From positions 1 through 26,191 of IMG/VR virus record IMGVR_UViG_3300042473_000438: DNA of 26,191 nt; one strand, given 5' to 3'. Of this stretch, positions 18,558-26,069 are shown piece after piece; the stretch's first letter is position 1, and each line of letters starts with the position of its first letter. A program made the position numbers and the translations under genes. Below the pieces are notes generated by a model. That model ran no database searches and was not told where the DNA came from. It worked only from the letters and a program-made list of their open reading frames with translations. The stretch comes from a virus.

Positions 18558-19153
18558 TGCATAAAGAAGAACTTGCTCCTGGAATTGCATTATATAGCGA
18601 CGTAATTCCTTCTTATAAAGAATTGATTGACAACATAGAGGACTCAACAACGCTTGGCACAATAAAATGGGGTAATGCTGAAGTTCACTCAGACGATAAC
18701 AATACTTTAAAGAAAGATACAAGAGACACATCTGTTATAGGTGTGCCATACAAGACAAACCTTTTAGAGGGATTCCCATATCCAGGCTCTACATTTGATA
18801 CAATTCTTTCATCTTTATTTTTTGAACATTTTGATCCAATAGAAAAAGATTATATAGGAGACTATAACTCAATAGTTGATTGGCATGACTCTTATGGAAT
18901 TTTAAAGTATGGAAAAGGACAGAAGTTTATAAATCATATAGATGATAGTCCTGCTGCTACAAGAAGAATATCAACAGTCTATTATTTAAACGATAACTAT
19001 TCTGGCGGAGAAATAAATTTTCCTAGGTTTGGAATAAAATTAAAACCAAAAGCAAATCAAATGATTCTGTTCCCATCTAGTTTCATCTATAACCATTCTG
19101 TAGATCCTGTTATTGATGGCATAAGATATGCTATAGTTAGTTGGTTAAGATGA
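18557..19153 (+). CDS. 2OG-Fe(II) oxygenase, prolyl 4-hydroxylase type (198 aa), copy 1
   Basis: ATG 18557 overlaps the previous stop (TAATG). The double-stranded beta-helix signature is complete: iron ligands H127-I-D129 and H180, and R190 ten residues past H180 to bind 2-oxoglutarate, in YGKGQKFINHIDD, VYYLNDNYSGGEINF and HSVDPVIDGIRYAIVSWL. This is the P4H subclass that hydroxylates proline using O2 and 2-oxoglutarate. Soluble, no signal peptide. Followed by an overlapping Cys-rich gene and a paralogue. Proposed substrate: the Pro-rich and collagen-like fibres encoded upstream (inference). Confidence 0.9.
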   Translation: MHKEELAPGIALYSDVIPSYKELIDNIEDSTTLGTIKWGNAEVHSDDNNTLKKDTRDTSVIGVPYKTNLLEGFPYPGSTFDTILSSLFFEHFDPIEKDYIGDYNSIVDWHDSYGILKYGKGQKFINHIDDSPAATRRISTVYYLNDNYSGGEINFPRFGIKLKPKANQMILFPSSFIYNHSVDPVIDGIRYAIVSWLR

Positions 19154-19371
19154 GCCTTGAAGAATATAAAGAAAAAAATGGGGTTACTCCATTTGATTTA
19201 ATAAATCCAAAATCTCCTAGATCTTCAGAAGACTTAAAAAAAGAAAGAATGAGTATTTGTAATGATTGCCCAGAACTGATAAAGTTGACTACACAGTGTA
19301 AGCAATGTCATTGCATAATGTATTTAAAAACTACTCTTGAAGAAGCAAAATGTCCATTAGGAAAGTGGTAA
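19150..19371 (+). CDS. small Cys-rich cassette protein 2 (73 aa)
   Basis: ATG 19150 overlaps the TGA of oxygenase 1. Cys layout: CNDC, then C-KQC-HC (CKQCHC) and a last Cys in CPLGKW, a full set for zinc or another metal. It precedes oxygenase 2 by 2 nt, so each oxygenase has its own Cys-rich partner gene directly upstream. Resembles DUF6171-type phage proteins. Biochemical role unknown. Confidence 0.8.
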   Translation: MSLEEYKEKNGVTPFDLINPKSPRSSEDLKKERMSICNDCPELIKLTTQCKQCHCIMYLKTTLEEAKCPLGKW

Positions 19372-19373
19372 AA

Positions 19374-19976
19374 ATGAAAAAAGAAGAAATAGCACCAGGA
19401 CTAATAGTCTATAGCGATGTAATTCCAAATAGTTTAAATCTTAAAAATGACATAGAAGAAGGAGTTGCATCCTCTGGTCTTTCTTGGTTACCAGCCTATG
19501 TTGCAGAAGCAACCAATGATGCAAAGGTTAATTCAAAAACAAGAGACACTGATTCTATAGGGATTCCATATAATGGTGGAGTAAAAGAACTTTCTGGAAA
19601 TGTTTTGTCAGAAATTTTCAAGACAAGTCTAGGAAACATATTTTTTGAACATTTTCATCCAGTAGAGCAAGACTACATGAGTTCTTATGGCATTGGGTGG
19701 GGATGGCATGATGAGTACAGTGTTTTAAGATATGGAAAAGGACAACACTTTACAAATCATATAGATGATCATCCAAATTACCCAAGAAGAACATCAACTG
19801 TTTATTATTTAAATGATGATTACGAGGGTGGAGAAATAAATTTTCCAAGATTTAATATAACCTTAAAACCAAAGGCCAATCAAAAGATAATCTTCCCTTC
19901 AAACTATGTGTTTAACCATTCTGTTTCTCCAGTAGTTTCTGGAACACGATATGCAGTAGTAAGTTGGCTATTCTAA
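19374..19976 (+). CDS. 2OG-Fe(II) oxygenase, prolyl 4-hydroxylase type (200 aa), copy 2
   Basis: ATG 19374, 2 nt after the previous stop. Clear paralogue of copy 1, with the same catalytic set: H129-I-D131, H182 and R192. Both keep the same opening (K-K/E-E-I/L-A-P-G) and the WHD...YGKGQ block. Divergence outside the core, mainly in residues 30-90 that form the substrate lid in P4Hs, suggests different peptide substrates, for example collagen-like versus Pro-Thr repeats. This last point is inference. Confidence 0.9.
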   Translation: MKKEEIAPGLIVYSDVIPNSLNLKNDIEEGVASSGLSWLPAYVAEATNDAKVNSKTRDTDSIGIPYNGGVKELSGNVLSEIFKTSLGNIFFEHFHPVEQDYMSSYGIGWGWHDEYSVLRYGKGQHFTNHIDDHPNYPRRTSTVYYLNDDYEGGEINFPRFNITLKPKANQKIIFPSNYVFNHSVSPVVSGTRYAVVSWLF

Positions 19977-19999
19977 TATGAAAAGGAAAATATAATAAA

Positions 20000-20674
20000 A
20001 TGAAAGAAATGTTAGTTATAATTCCATCAAGGAATAGACCACAGGCAGTTGCAGAAATAACTGAGTCTTTGATGGAAAAATCAATAGGAGTAGATATTTG
20101 TTTTGGATTAGACGACGATGATACTTCTGAGTACACGTATGTTCCAGGAGTTATATATGAAAGAAATCCAAGAGTTTTAATGAATGCAACAAATAATATA
20201 CTTGCAAATAAATATGCTAACAGTTATAACTTTATCTGTTTTCTAGGTGATGACGTTAGACCAAGAACATTTGCTTGGGATAAGATACTTATAGAGCCAT
20301 TGAGAAATAAACCTGGAATTTCTTATGCAAACGATCTAATCCAAAAAGAATTTTTACCAACTCATGTTGCCATGTCATCAGAAATAATAAAGTCTCTTGG
20401 TTTTATGGCACCACCCGTTTTAAAACATTTATTCATGGATAATTTTTGGCTAGATCTTGGTAAAGCAATAAACTCAATACATTATTTTGAAAATGTTGTA
20501 CTTGAACACTTACACCCAGCATTAGAAAAATCTTCTGTTGACCAGGTATACCTAGAGTCTTGGGGTCTATTTGAACATGACAAAAATGCCTATGAAAAAT
20601 ACAAAGAAACAGACTTTTTACAAGATGTCGAAAAAATTATGAAGATGTACGAAAATCTTAATGATATGTCGTAG
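20000..20674 (+). CDS. GT2-like (GT-A fold) glycosyltransferase (224 aa)
   Basis: The opening MLVIIPSRNRPQAVAEITES is the nucleotide-sugar-binding start of GT-A enzymes. LDDDD (residues 37-41) and a second acidic motif FLGDDVRP (81-88) are candidate DxD metal sites. The C-terminal part (HLHPALEKSS...) resembles phage glycosyltransferases used for virion or DNA decoration. AAAGGAAAA lies upstream of ATG 20000 but is rather far. Could extend a sugar started by the GT60-like enzyme next door. Sugar and acceptor unknown. Confidence 0.75.
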   Translation: MKEMLVIIPSRNRPQAVAEITESLMEKSIGVDICFGLDDDDTSEYTYVPGVIYERNPRVLMNATNNILANKYANSYNFICFLGDDVRPRTFAWDKILIEPLRNKPGISYANDLIQKEFLPTHVAMSSEIIKSLGFMAPPVLKHLFMDNFWLDLGKAINSIHYFENVVLEHLHPALEKSSVDQVYLESWGLFEHDKNAYEKYKETDFLQDVEKIMKMYENLNDMS

Positions 20675-20684
20675 AGTTTTTTAA

Positions 20685-21581
20685 ATGGACAAGATATATG
20701 TTTCTATTGCCTCTTATAAAGATAAAGAGTTAGCAGATACTGTTTTTTCTATTTTGCGTCGTGCAAAAAATCCAGAAAGAGTTTTTGTTTCAATTTTTTC
20801 TCAAGATGAGACTCACCCACAATTAGAAAATATCTTTAGTTTGTTTGGAGTGCAGAATTTTTCTTATGAAAAGGTTCATTTTTCTGAAGCAAAAGGTGTT
20901 GGTTATGCAAGAAAAAAAACACAAGAAAAATTATCTTTAGATTTTAAATACTATTTACAAGTTGACTCACACACAAGATTTATACAAGACTGGGATAGCG
21001 TATTAATTTCAGAGTATACACAAAGTCAAGATTTTTGGAAGGTTCCAATAATCTTTTCATCTTATCCACTTCCCTATACATATGATAAAAATGGAAATGA
21101 AGTGATTACTGCAAGAGACAAAGCAAATTTTGTAAGTATTAAGCCTATTGAAGGGACTATGCTATATAAGGCAGAATATGAGGAAAGATCTATATCCAGA
21201 TATGGAGAACTTCATGGTCACTTTTGTGCTGGATTTGTTTTTTGCTTGTCTGAGTATATGCTTAGCGTTCCATACGACCAGAGGATTTATTTTATTGGAG
21301 AAGAGCACACAATGTCTGTTAGGTTTTTTTGTAATGGAATTTATATTATTGCTCCACAAAGATCTTATGTTTATCATCACTACTATGGAGTTCAGACAAG
21401 AGAAAAACATTGGGAGATAGATCCTAATTGGGGAGATTATGAAAAGGCTAGTTTTGATAGAATAGCAAAGTTTTTTTTGTTTGAGGAACTTGAAGGTTAT
21501 GGTATAAAAGATAAACCAAGATATGAATTATGGAAAAATAGATTTGTTGTTGAAAGTGAAAATATAAAAGAGTTGGGATAG
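20685..21581 (+). CDS. GT60/PF11397-like GlcNAc-transferase (298 aa)
   Basis: The sequence tracks the PF11397 family end to end: IYVSIASYKD at residues 4-13, ERVFVSIFSQD (31-41), AKGVGYAR (69-76), YYLQVDSHTRFIQDWD (89-104, with D94-S-H96 as the DxD-like metal motif), FIGEEHTMSVRFFCNG (203-218) and VYHHYYG (229-235). The characterised family member, Dictyostelium Gnt1, transfers GlcNAc to hydroxyproline on Skp1. Length is close to the catalytic domain alone. Lying 1 gene after two prolyl hydroxylases, it is the natural second step. No strong ribosome-binding site is visible before ATG 20685. Confidence 0.85.
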   Translation: MDKIYVSIASYKDKELADTVFSILRRAKNPERVFVSIFSQDETHPQLENIFSLFGVQNFSYEKVHFSEAKGVGYARKKTQEKLSLDFKYYLQVDSHTRFIQDWDSVLISEYTQSQDFWKVPIIFSSYPLPYTYDKNGNEVITARDKANFVSIKPIEGTMLYKAEYEERSISRYGELHGHFCAGFVFCLSEYMLSVPYDQRIYFIGEEHTMSVRFFCNGIYIIAPQRSYVYHHYYGVQTREKHWEIDPNWGDYEKASFDRIAKFFLFEELEGYGIKDKPRYELWKNRFVVESENIKELG

Positions 21582-21611
21582 CAGTCATATTCTGCCAGCC
21601 CAACCCTTTTT
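21572..21611 (+). terminator. intrinsic terminator after the cassette
   Basis: GTTGGG (21572-21577) pairs with CCCAAC (21599-21604), with inner GCAG/CTGC pairs and a 5-T tract at 21607-21611. The left arm overlaps the end of the GT60-like gene. Confidence 0.75.
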
Positions 21612-21622
21612 GTGTATTTACA

Positions 21623-22186
21623 TTATTTTGGAAATTTGTTCATCCAAAACTTAGTCCTTGGGGTAATACCCTTCCATGAGGACCAGTCTTCTCCACCATT
21701 TGTCATGTAGTATGCAATCTCTGCATTCTTAACGGGATTGAATAGTTCAGCGTTAGAGTCAAGATCAAACTTGGTTCTACGATCAGGACCAAGGGTATCA
21801 ATCATATTGATTTGGAACATACCATAAGATGAGTCACCAGTTTTGTGGTTGCCATTAAAAGCCAATGGTCGTCCATTAGACTCTTTCTTAGCCACTGCCC
21901 AAGCAACTACAAGGTCTTTTCCCTTGAAGCCCACTAATGAAAGCAGTTCCTTTAGTTCTAAATCAGTCAGAGAAACCTTATTCTCAAAACTCTCTAACTT
22001 TTTAGCCTTAGAAACCAAAAAAACCTCTTTCGAGGCGGTTTCCAATGTCTGAGCCTGTTCTATGCTCAAGTTGTTTTTAGTATCAAGACCTGAGTCAGCA
22101 TTGGCTCCGTTCGACAAAACAGTTACTAATGCTACGATACTGAGTGTGCTAATGATCTCTTTGTTTCTTTCGATAAATTTAATCAT
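21623..22186 (-). CDS. exported lysozyme/transglycosylase-like protein (187 aa)
   Basis: Start is ATG 22186 (MIKFIERNKEIISTLSIV...), supported by AAGGAGG 6 nt upstream; a longer frame from 22243 lacks support. Residues 1-30 are a Sec signal peptide (basic start, hydrophobic core, NGANA before DS). The core VAKKESNGRPLAF (E102 as likely catalytic acid) and YGMFQIN (121-127) match lysozyme/SLT-fold muramidases. It would cut cell-wall glycan during lysis or entry. It is the only minus-strand gene in the tail region and has its own promoter. Confidence 0.8.
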   Translation of the reverse strand: MIKFIERNKEIISTLSIVALVTVLSNGANADSGLDTKNNLSIEQAQTLETASKEVFLVSKAKKLESFENKVSLTDLELKELLSLVGFKGKDLVVAWAVAKKESNGRPLAFNGNHKTGDSSYGMFQINMIDTLGPDRRTKFDLDSNAELFNPVKNAEIAYYMTNGGEDWSSWKGITPRTKFWMNKFPK

Positions 22187-22207
22187 AGTTTCCTCCTTAG
22201 AAAACAA

Positions 22208-22233
22208 TAACACCCTGGTAGGTGTTACTACCA
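22208..22233 (-). promoter_or_regulatory. overlapping palindromes at the lysozyme transcript start
   Basis: TAACACC-N6-GGTGTTA (22208-22227) would be a perfect hairpin at the very 5' end of the mRNA. TGGTAG-N6-CTACCA (22216-22233) overlaps it and spans the predicted start, more like an operator. The two pairings exclude each other. Confidence 0.6.
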
Positions 22234-22263
22234 AGTATAACACAAAATTTTGTTAAAAGTCAA
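22234..22263 (-). promoter_or_regulatory. canonical promoter of the lysozyme-like gene
   Basis: TTGACT (22263-22258), 18 bp, TATACT (22239-22234) on the minus strand. Confidence 0.7.
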
Positions 22264-22325
22264 ATTAAACGGCCAAATTATGAAAAATCTTTTATGGTAA
22301 AATTATAGTATATCTGGAGGTTTTT

Positions 22326-22553
22326 ATGTCTAAATGGGATGATTGGAAGATTGCAAGCGGAACAACTAGGCCATGGCACCTATTAAATCCAAGCCAGTAT
22401 TCAAAAGAAGAGGCTTTAGCCAGGAAAAGACTTTTAATTTGCCAAGGGTGCCCACAATTGATTCAACTAACAACCCAATGCAAAAAATGTGGCTGCATAA
22501 TGAAATTAAAAACTAAACTAGAGGCTGCAACCTGCCCACTAGGTAAATGGTAA
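22326..22553 (+). CDS. small Cys-rich protein 3, DUF6171-like (75 aa)
   Basis: ATG 22326 with GGAGG 5 nt upstream. Full Cys set: CQGC, CKKCGC and CPLGKW, almost identical in layout to the protein at 19150 but without an oxygenase beside it. It sits between the lysozyme-like gene and the next tail gene, so this copy may serve the same pathway from a distance or have another job. Confidence 0.8.
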   Translation: MSKWDDWKIASGTTRPWHLLNPSQYSKEEALARKRLLICQGCPQLIQLTTQCKKCGCIMKLKTKLEAATCPLGKW

Positions 22554-22600
22554 TAAATCATATTGTTTAAAATATCGACTAGCACAACTTTATAAGATGG

Positions 22601-22606
22601 TATAAT
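22601..22606 (+). promoter_or_regulatory. late promoter, extended -10, near-leaderless
   Basis: TGG-TATAAT (22601-22606), then 7 nt to ATG 22614. Confidence 0.65.
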
Positions 22607-22613
22607 AAAGATT

Positions 22614-23165
22614 ATGGCTACAGGTCAATCACTTAATTATCCTACTATGAAGTATCCACTTGCTTCTGATCCCGTGAATGTCCACGGAGACATTAAAGTA
22701 TTGGTTGACGCTTTAAATGATATTTTGCCCCCTTTGGGTATGACAAGTGTATCTTCTCCTGTAAGAAATAACACAAACCTTGCATTACCAGCAGGAACCC
22801 CTGTTTATATTTCAGGAAATGTTTCACACGGTGGACAAATGAAAACAACTGTAGAAAGATACAACCCATCAAGTTTAACCCATAATCCAGATTCACCAAT
22901 TCTTGGATTAATACAAACAGGAATTTCTGCACTAAGCGATGGCGTTGCTGTGGTGTCTGGAGTTTTGCAGATGAATACAACAAATATTGGTACACCAGGA
23001 ACAAAAGTTTATATTGATGGAAGTGGACAACTTGTTGGTGGAAGACCTTCTTCTGGACCAGCAAGATATGTAGCAGTCGTTGCAGTTCAGGGTACACAAG
23101 GTCTAATTGTTGTCCAGACAAAAGGAAACGGTACTTGGGGAGCACTTAAAGACGGATTGTCGTGA
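22614..23165 (+). CDS. tail protein with beta-repeat domain (183 aa)
   Basis: Residues 50-150 (NLALPAGTPVYISGNVSHGG..., then PILGLIQTGISALSDGVAVVSG and VYIDGSGQLVG) match a beta-domain common in phage tail-fibre proteins, where 'G.pVY.sg' and 'dG..g.v..G' strands alternate. The N-terminal 45 residues are probably a docking segment. Ends in the TATAAT of the next gene. A virion role is likely. Confidence 0.7.
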   Translation: MATGQSLNYPTMKYPLASDPVNVHGDIKVLVDALNDILPPLGMTSVSSPVRNNTNLALPAGTPVYISGNVSHGGQMKTTVERYNPSSLTHNPDSPILGLIQTGISALSDGVAVVSGVLQMNTTNIGTPGTKVYIDGSGQLVGGRPSSGPARYVAVVAVQGTQGLIVVQTKGNGTWGALKDGLS

Positions 23166-23171
23166 TATAAT
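23166..23171 (+). promoter_or_regulatory. late promoter, extended -10, leaderless
   Basis: TGA-TATAAT (23166-23171), then 6 nt to ATG 23178. Confidence 0.7.
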
Positions 23172-23177
23172 AACATT

Positions 23178-23567
23178 ATGGCAACCTTTAGAAATCAACC
23201 AACAGACTCTTATGCACTAGGTGCAGCCCCACCAGAAATTCGTTGGACAGTTGTTCGTGGAGACTCAGCAGCATTTCGTGTTTATGTAACTAATGACGCA
23301 AGAGTTCCTCTTCTTCTTGAAGATTGGGAAGTTGCAATGGATATATATAGACCAGTAACGGATGCTGTTATTTTGTCTTTATCCCCTGAGCCAATTGAGT
23401 TCCAAGATGAAGAAGGAAGTTTCACAGTCACATTAACATCAGCACAATCTCAACTTCTTGAGACAGGAGACATCTTCGACATACAACTCACAGAACTTCT
23501 ATCAGAGGGCAGAGTTTGGACGGTAGCCAGAGGGTCAATGGTTATCCTTGAAGATGTAACCCAGTAA
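23178..23567 (+). CDS. tail/baseplate beta-sandwich protein (129 aa), paralogue of 12702
   Basis: W-T-V-V-R-G-D-S-A-A-F-R-V (residues 24-36) matches the signature of the protein at 12702, and the lengths agree (129 and 131 aa). No Cys. Probably an adaptor domain in the baseplate or fibre base. Its TAA overlaps the next ATG. Confidence 0.65.
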   Translation: MATFRNQPTDSYALGAAPPEIRWTVVRGDSAAFRVYVTNDARVPLLLEDWEVAMDIYRPVTDAVILSLSPEPIEFQDEEGSFTVTLTSAQSQLLETGDIFDIQLTELLSEGRVWTVARGSMVILEDVTQ

Positions 23568-23773
23568 TGCCAACACATCAATTAGCACATGCACAGATTC
23601 AAGATCTTGATTTAAGACGAATTCGTATAGATCACATACAACCAAAAGCAAGGGTTGAAGAGGTTTTACCATTTAGGGTTCAGTTTATCAATGTAAGTGT
23701 GTTTGGTTATTCTAAAACCAATCCACCACCAATTCCATTGCAGGTTATTGGCTACAGCAACTATATTCTATAA
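23567..23773 (+). CDS. small tail-associated protein (68 aa)
   Basis: Coupled to the previous gene (TAATG). The basic N-terminal half (DLDLRRIRIDHIQPKARVEE) is followed by PFRVQFINVSVFGYSKTNPPPIPLQVIGYSNYIL (split here only by eye), whose Gly-Tyr/Pro pattern resembles C-terminal tags of other fibre-associated phage proteins. Role unknown. Confidence 0.65.
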   Translation: MPTHQLAHAQIQDLDLRRIRIDHIQPKARVEEVLPFRVQFINVSVFGYSKTNPPPIPLQVIGYSNYIL

Positions 23774-23794
23774 TTAGATTAATTAAAAGGGTGA

Positions 23795-23800
23795 TATAAT
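23795..23800 (+). promoter_or_regulatory. late promoter, extended -10, leaderless
   Basis: TGA-TATAAT (23795-23800), then 6 nt to ATG 23807. Confidence 0.7.
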
Positions 23801-23806
23801 TGCCAC

Positions 23807-24253
23807 ATGGCTAAAGTATCAATTCCATCAGTTAAGGCTCTATTTCAAACAGGTGATAGACCTACTCAAGAAAACTATGAAGATTTAATCGATACCGCTT
23901 CAGCACAGGCAACAGACCTTGGCTCAGCAGGTAACAATGAAAACACAATCACTGGTATTGAGAACGTAACTGTTATTGATAACTTTGACGCTACAGTTTG
24001 GCGAATGGTCAAGTATATTGTTTCAATATCAAAGACCACTGCAGGGGACAACAAGTTCTATGCAACCGAACTAACAATTCTCGTTGACGGTACAAATGTA
24101 AATGTCAGCGAGTATGGAACAATCGACAATGATGGGAATATTGGCACCATTAATGTCTCTCGCACTGGAAATACCGTGGCCTTAACAGTCACTCCAGACC
24201 CAGCGATCAAGCCAGTCACAGTTCGTTTCGCACGAATTGGACTTAAGGCATAA
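23807..24253 (+). CDS. tail fibre protein with shared C-terminal beta domain (148 aa)
   Basis: N-terminal 40 residues (SIPSVKALFQTGDRPTQENY) resemble a fibre-attachment segment. The rest (WRMVKYIVSISK..., LTILVDGTNVNVSEYGTI, TVALTVTPD) is the same fold as the last 90 residues of the 587-aa fibre at 24271 (YRSAEYLVKVAY..., VLLTLDSSDNIAITEYGIV). This domain is widespread at the ends of phage fibres. Virion protein, probably host-facing. Confidence 0.75.
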   Translation: MAKVSIPSVKALFQTGDRPTQENYEDLIDTASAQATDLGSAGNNENTITGIENVTVIDNFDATVWRMVKYIVSISKTTAGDNKFYATELTILVDGTNVNVSEYGTIDNDGNIGTINVSRTGNTVALTVTPDPAIKPVTVRFARIGLKA

Positions 24254-24270
24254 CTAAGGAGATATAAAAA

Positions 24271-26034
24271 ATGGCAACAGTAAATAAAGATTTTAAGATT
24301 AAGAGTGGTTTAATCGTTGAAGGTACAACAGCGACAGTTAACGGTTTTGACGTTCTTACAAAGAAGCAAGCAGATCAAGATTACGTAGTTAATCTTATTG
24401 GCGGAACAGCCACATCTGCCAACGAAGCAAACAAAGTTGTAAAGCGTGATGCTAATGGTAACTTTGCTGCAGGAACAATTACAGCAGAATTAACTGGTAA
24501 CGCAAGCACAGCAACAACACTTGCTACAGCAAGAACTATTGCTGGTCAATCATTTGACGGTAGTGCTAATGTTAGCATTGCACCAACAGACCTAACAGGA
24601 GTAACTGCTACAGCAGCAGAAATTAATCTTCTTGATGGCGTAACAGCAACTACAGCAGAATTAAACATCCTTGACGGTGTAACTGCAAGTGCATCAGAAC
24701 TTAATATTCTTGATGGCGTAACAGCATCTACAGCAGAACTTAACTTTGTTGACGGGGTAACTTCAGCAATTCAGGATCAGATTAATGCTAAGGCACCATC
24801 TGCTTCACCTACATTTACAGGTACAGTTTCTGGTATTGACAAGACTATGGTTGGTCTTGGAAACGTAGATAACACTTCCGATGCAGACAAGCCAGTTTCA
24901 ACTGCTACTCAAACAGCACTTGATCTAAAGGCTCCACTTGCATCACCTGCATTAACTGGAACACCAACTGCACCAACAGCAACAGCAGGTACAAACACTA
25001 CACAGGTAGCAACAACAGCGTTCGTAGGAACAGCAGTAGCAAACCTTGTAGGTTCAGCACCAGACCTTTTGGATACACTTCAAGAGTTGGCTGCAGCAAT
25101 AGATAATGATCCAGAAACAATCAATAACCTACAAAGTCTTGCAGCAGGAAAGCAAGATAACTTAACTGCTGGAGATAACATCAGTATTGATGGATCAAGC
25201 GTAATTTCTGTAACTGGTCTAGATGCAGCAGATATTTCAGATTTCTCAACGGCAGCACTAGCAGCAACTTCAGCAGCATACGATGTTGCAGGTGCAGCAG
25301 CAGAGGCTCTTTCAGATGCAGAAGATTATGCAGATGCAAAGATTAGCGATGCAAATGGATCTGCTACAGACAAGGCTTGGTCAGCATATAAGACAGCAAC
25401 AGAAATTAGTCTTGCACAACAAGCAGCAACTGATGTAGCAAACAGCCTTACAACAGACGATGTAGCAGAAGGATCAGCACAGTACTTCACAGATGCTCTT
25501 GCTAAGTCTTCAGCAGCAGATCTTTTGACTGGTGCTTCACTTACAAACATTACAATTACAGGAACAGGTGCAGGACTTACTATTACCGCAGAAAACGGTG
25601 TAGCAGATTCTACAACATCTGATCTTGCAGAAGGTACAAATAAGTACTTCACAGATGCTCGTGCTCGTGCTGCTGTAGATGGAACAGACCGTTCATTTAC
25701 TTCAGTTGCGTTAAACTCAGTTGCTAAGCAGGTCGCAGCAACACTTTCAGCACCAACAGCAGGAATTCAAGTAGCACACGCCTTCGCAAAGGCTGACTAC
25801 CGTTCAGCAGAATACCTTGTAAAGGTTGCCTACGGAACACATACTGAAATATCAAAGGTCCTTTTGACACTTGACTCTTCAGATAACATTGCAATCACTG
25901 AATACGGAATTGTTGGAACAAATGGCTCAGCGTCATCAATTTCAGCAGGTATTTCAGGAGCAAACGTACAACTACAGGTGACAACCGCTAACAATGACTC
26001 AACAGTTACTGTTATGGGAACACTTCTAGTTTAA
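24271..26034 (+). CDS. long tail fibre (587 aa)
   Basis: Start ATG 24271 with AAGGAG 10 nt upstream. Residues 1-95: attachment region plus a fibre repeat (GNFAAGTITAELTGNAST). Residues about 105-165 hold four tandem copies of T-A-(A/T)-E-(I/L)-N-x-L-D-G-V, a motif frequent in cyanophage and other fibres. Then a PTFTG/ALTGTPTAPT fibre motif, helical segments, two YFTDARARA-like units, and a C-terminal beta domain shared with the protein at 23807. Ala/Thr-rich, no Cys. Host-binding fibre. Confidence 0.85.
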   Translation: MATVNKDFKIKSGLIVEGTTATVNGFDVLTKKQADQDYVVNLIGGTATSANEANKVVKRDANGNFAAGTITAELTGNASTATTLATARTIAGQSFDGSANVSIAPTDLTGVTATAAEINLLDGVTATTAELNILDGVTASASELNILDGVTASTAELNFVDGVTSAIQDQINAKAPSASPTFTGTVSGIDKTMVGLGNVDNTSDADKPVSTATQTALDLKAPLASPALTGTPTAPTATAGTNTTQVATTAFVGTAVANLVGSAPDLLDTLQELAAAIDNDPETINNLQSLAAGKQDNLTAGDNISIDGSSVISVTGLDAADISDFSTAALAATSAAYDVAGAAAEALSDAEDYADAKISDANGSATDKAWSAYKTATEISLAQQAATDVANSLTTDDVAEGSAQYFTDALAKSSAADLLTGASLTNITITGTGAGLTITAENGVADSTTSDLAEGTNKYFTDARARAAVDGTDRSFTSVALNSVAKQVAATLSAPTAGIQVAHAFAKADYRSAEYLVKVAYGTHTEISKVLLTLDSSDNIAITEYGIVGTNGSASSISAGISGANVQLQVTTANNDSTVTVMGTLLV

Positions 26035-26069
26035 TAAAAAATAAAAATAGTTGGAAGAAGGAGTAGTAA

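Noticed and set aside
22693-23145. 150-codon minus-strand frame opposite the tail protein at 22614
   Set aside because: Leu/Gln-rich composition typical of an antisense shadow; the plus-strand protein has a clear fibre domain and promoter.
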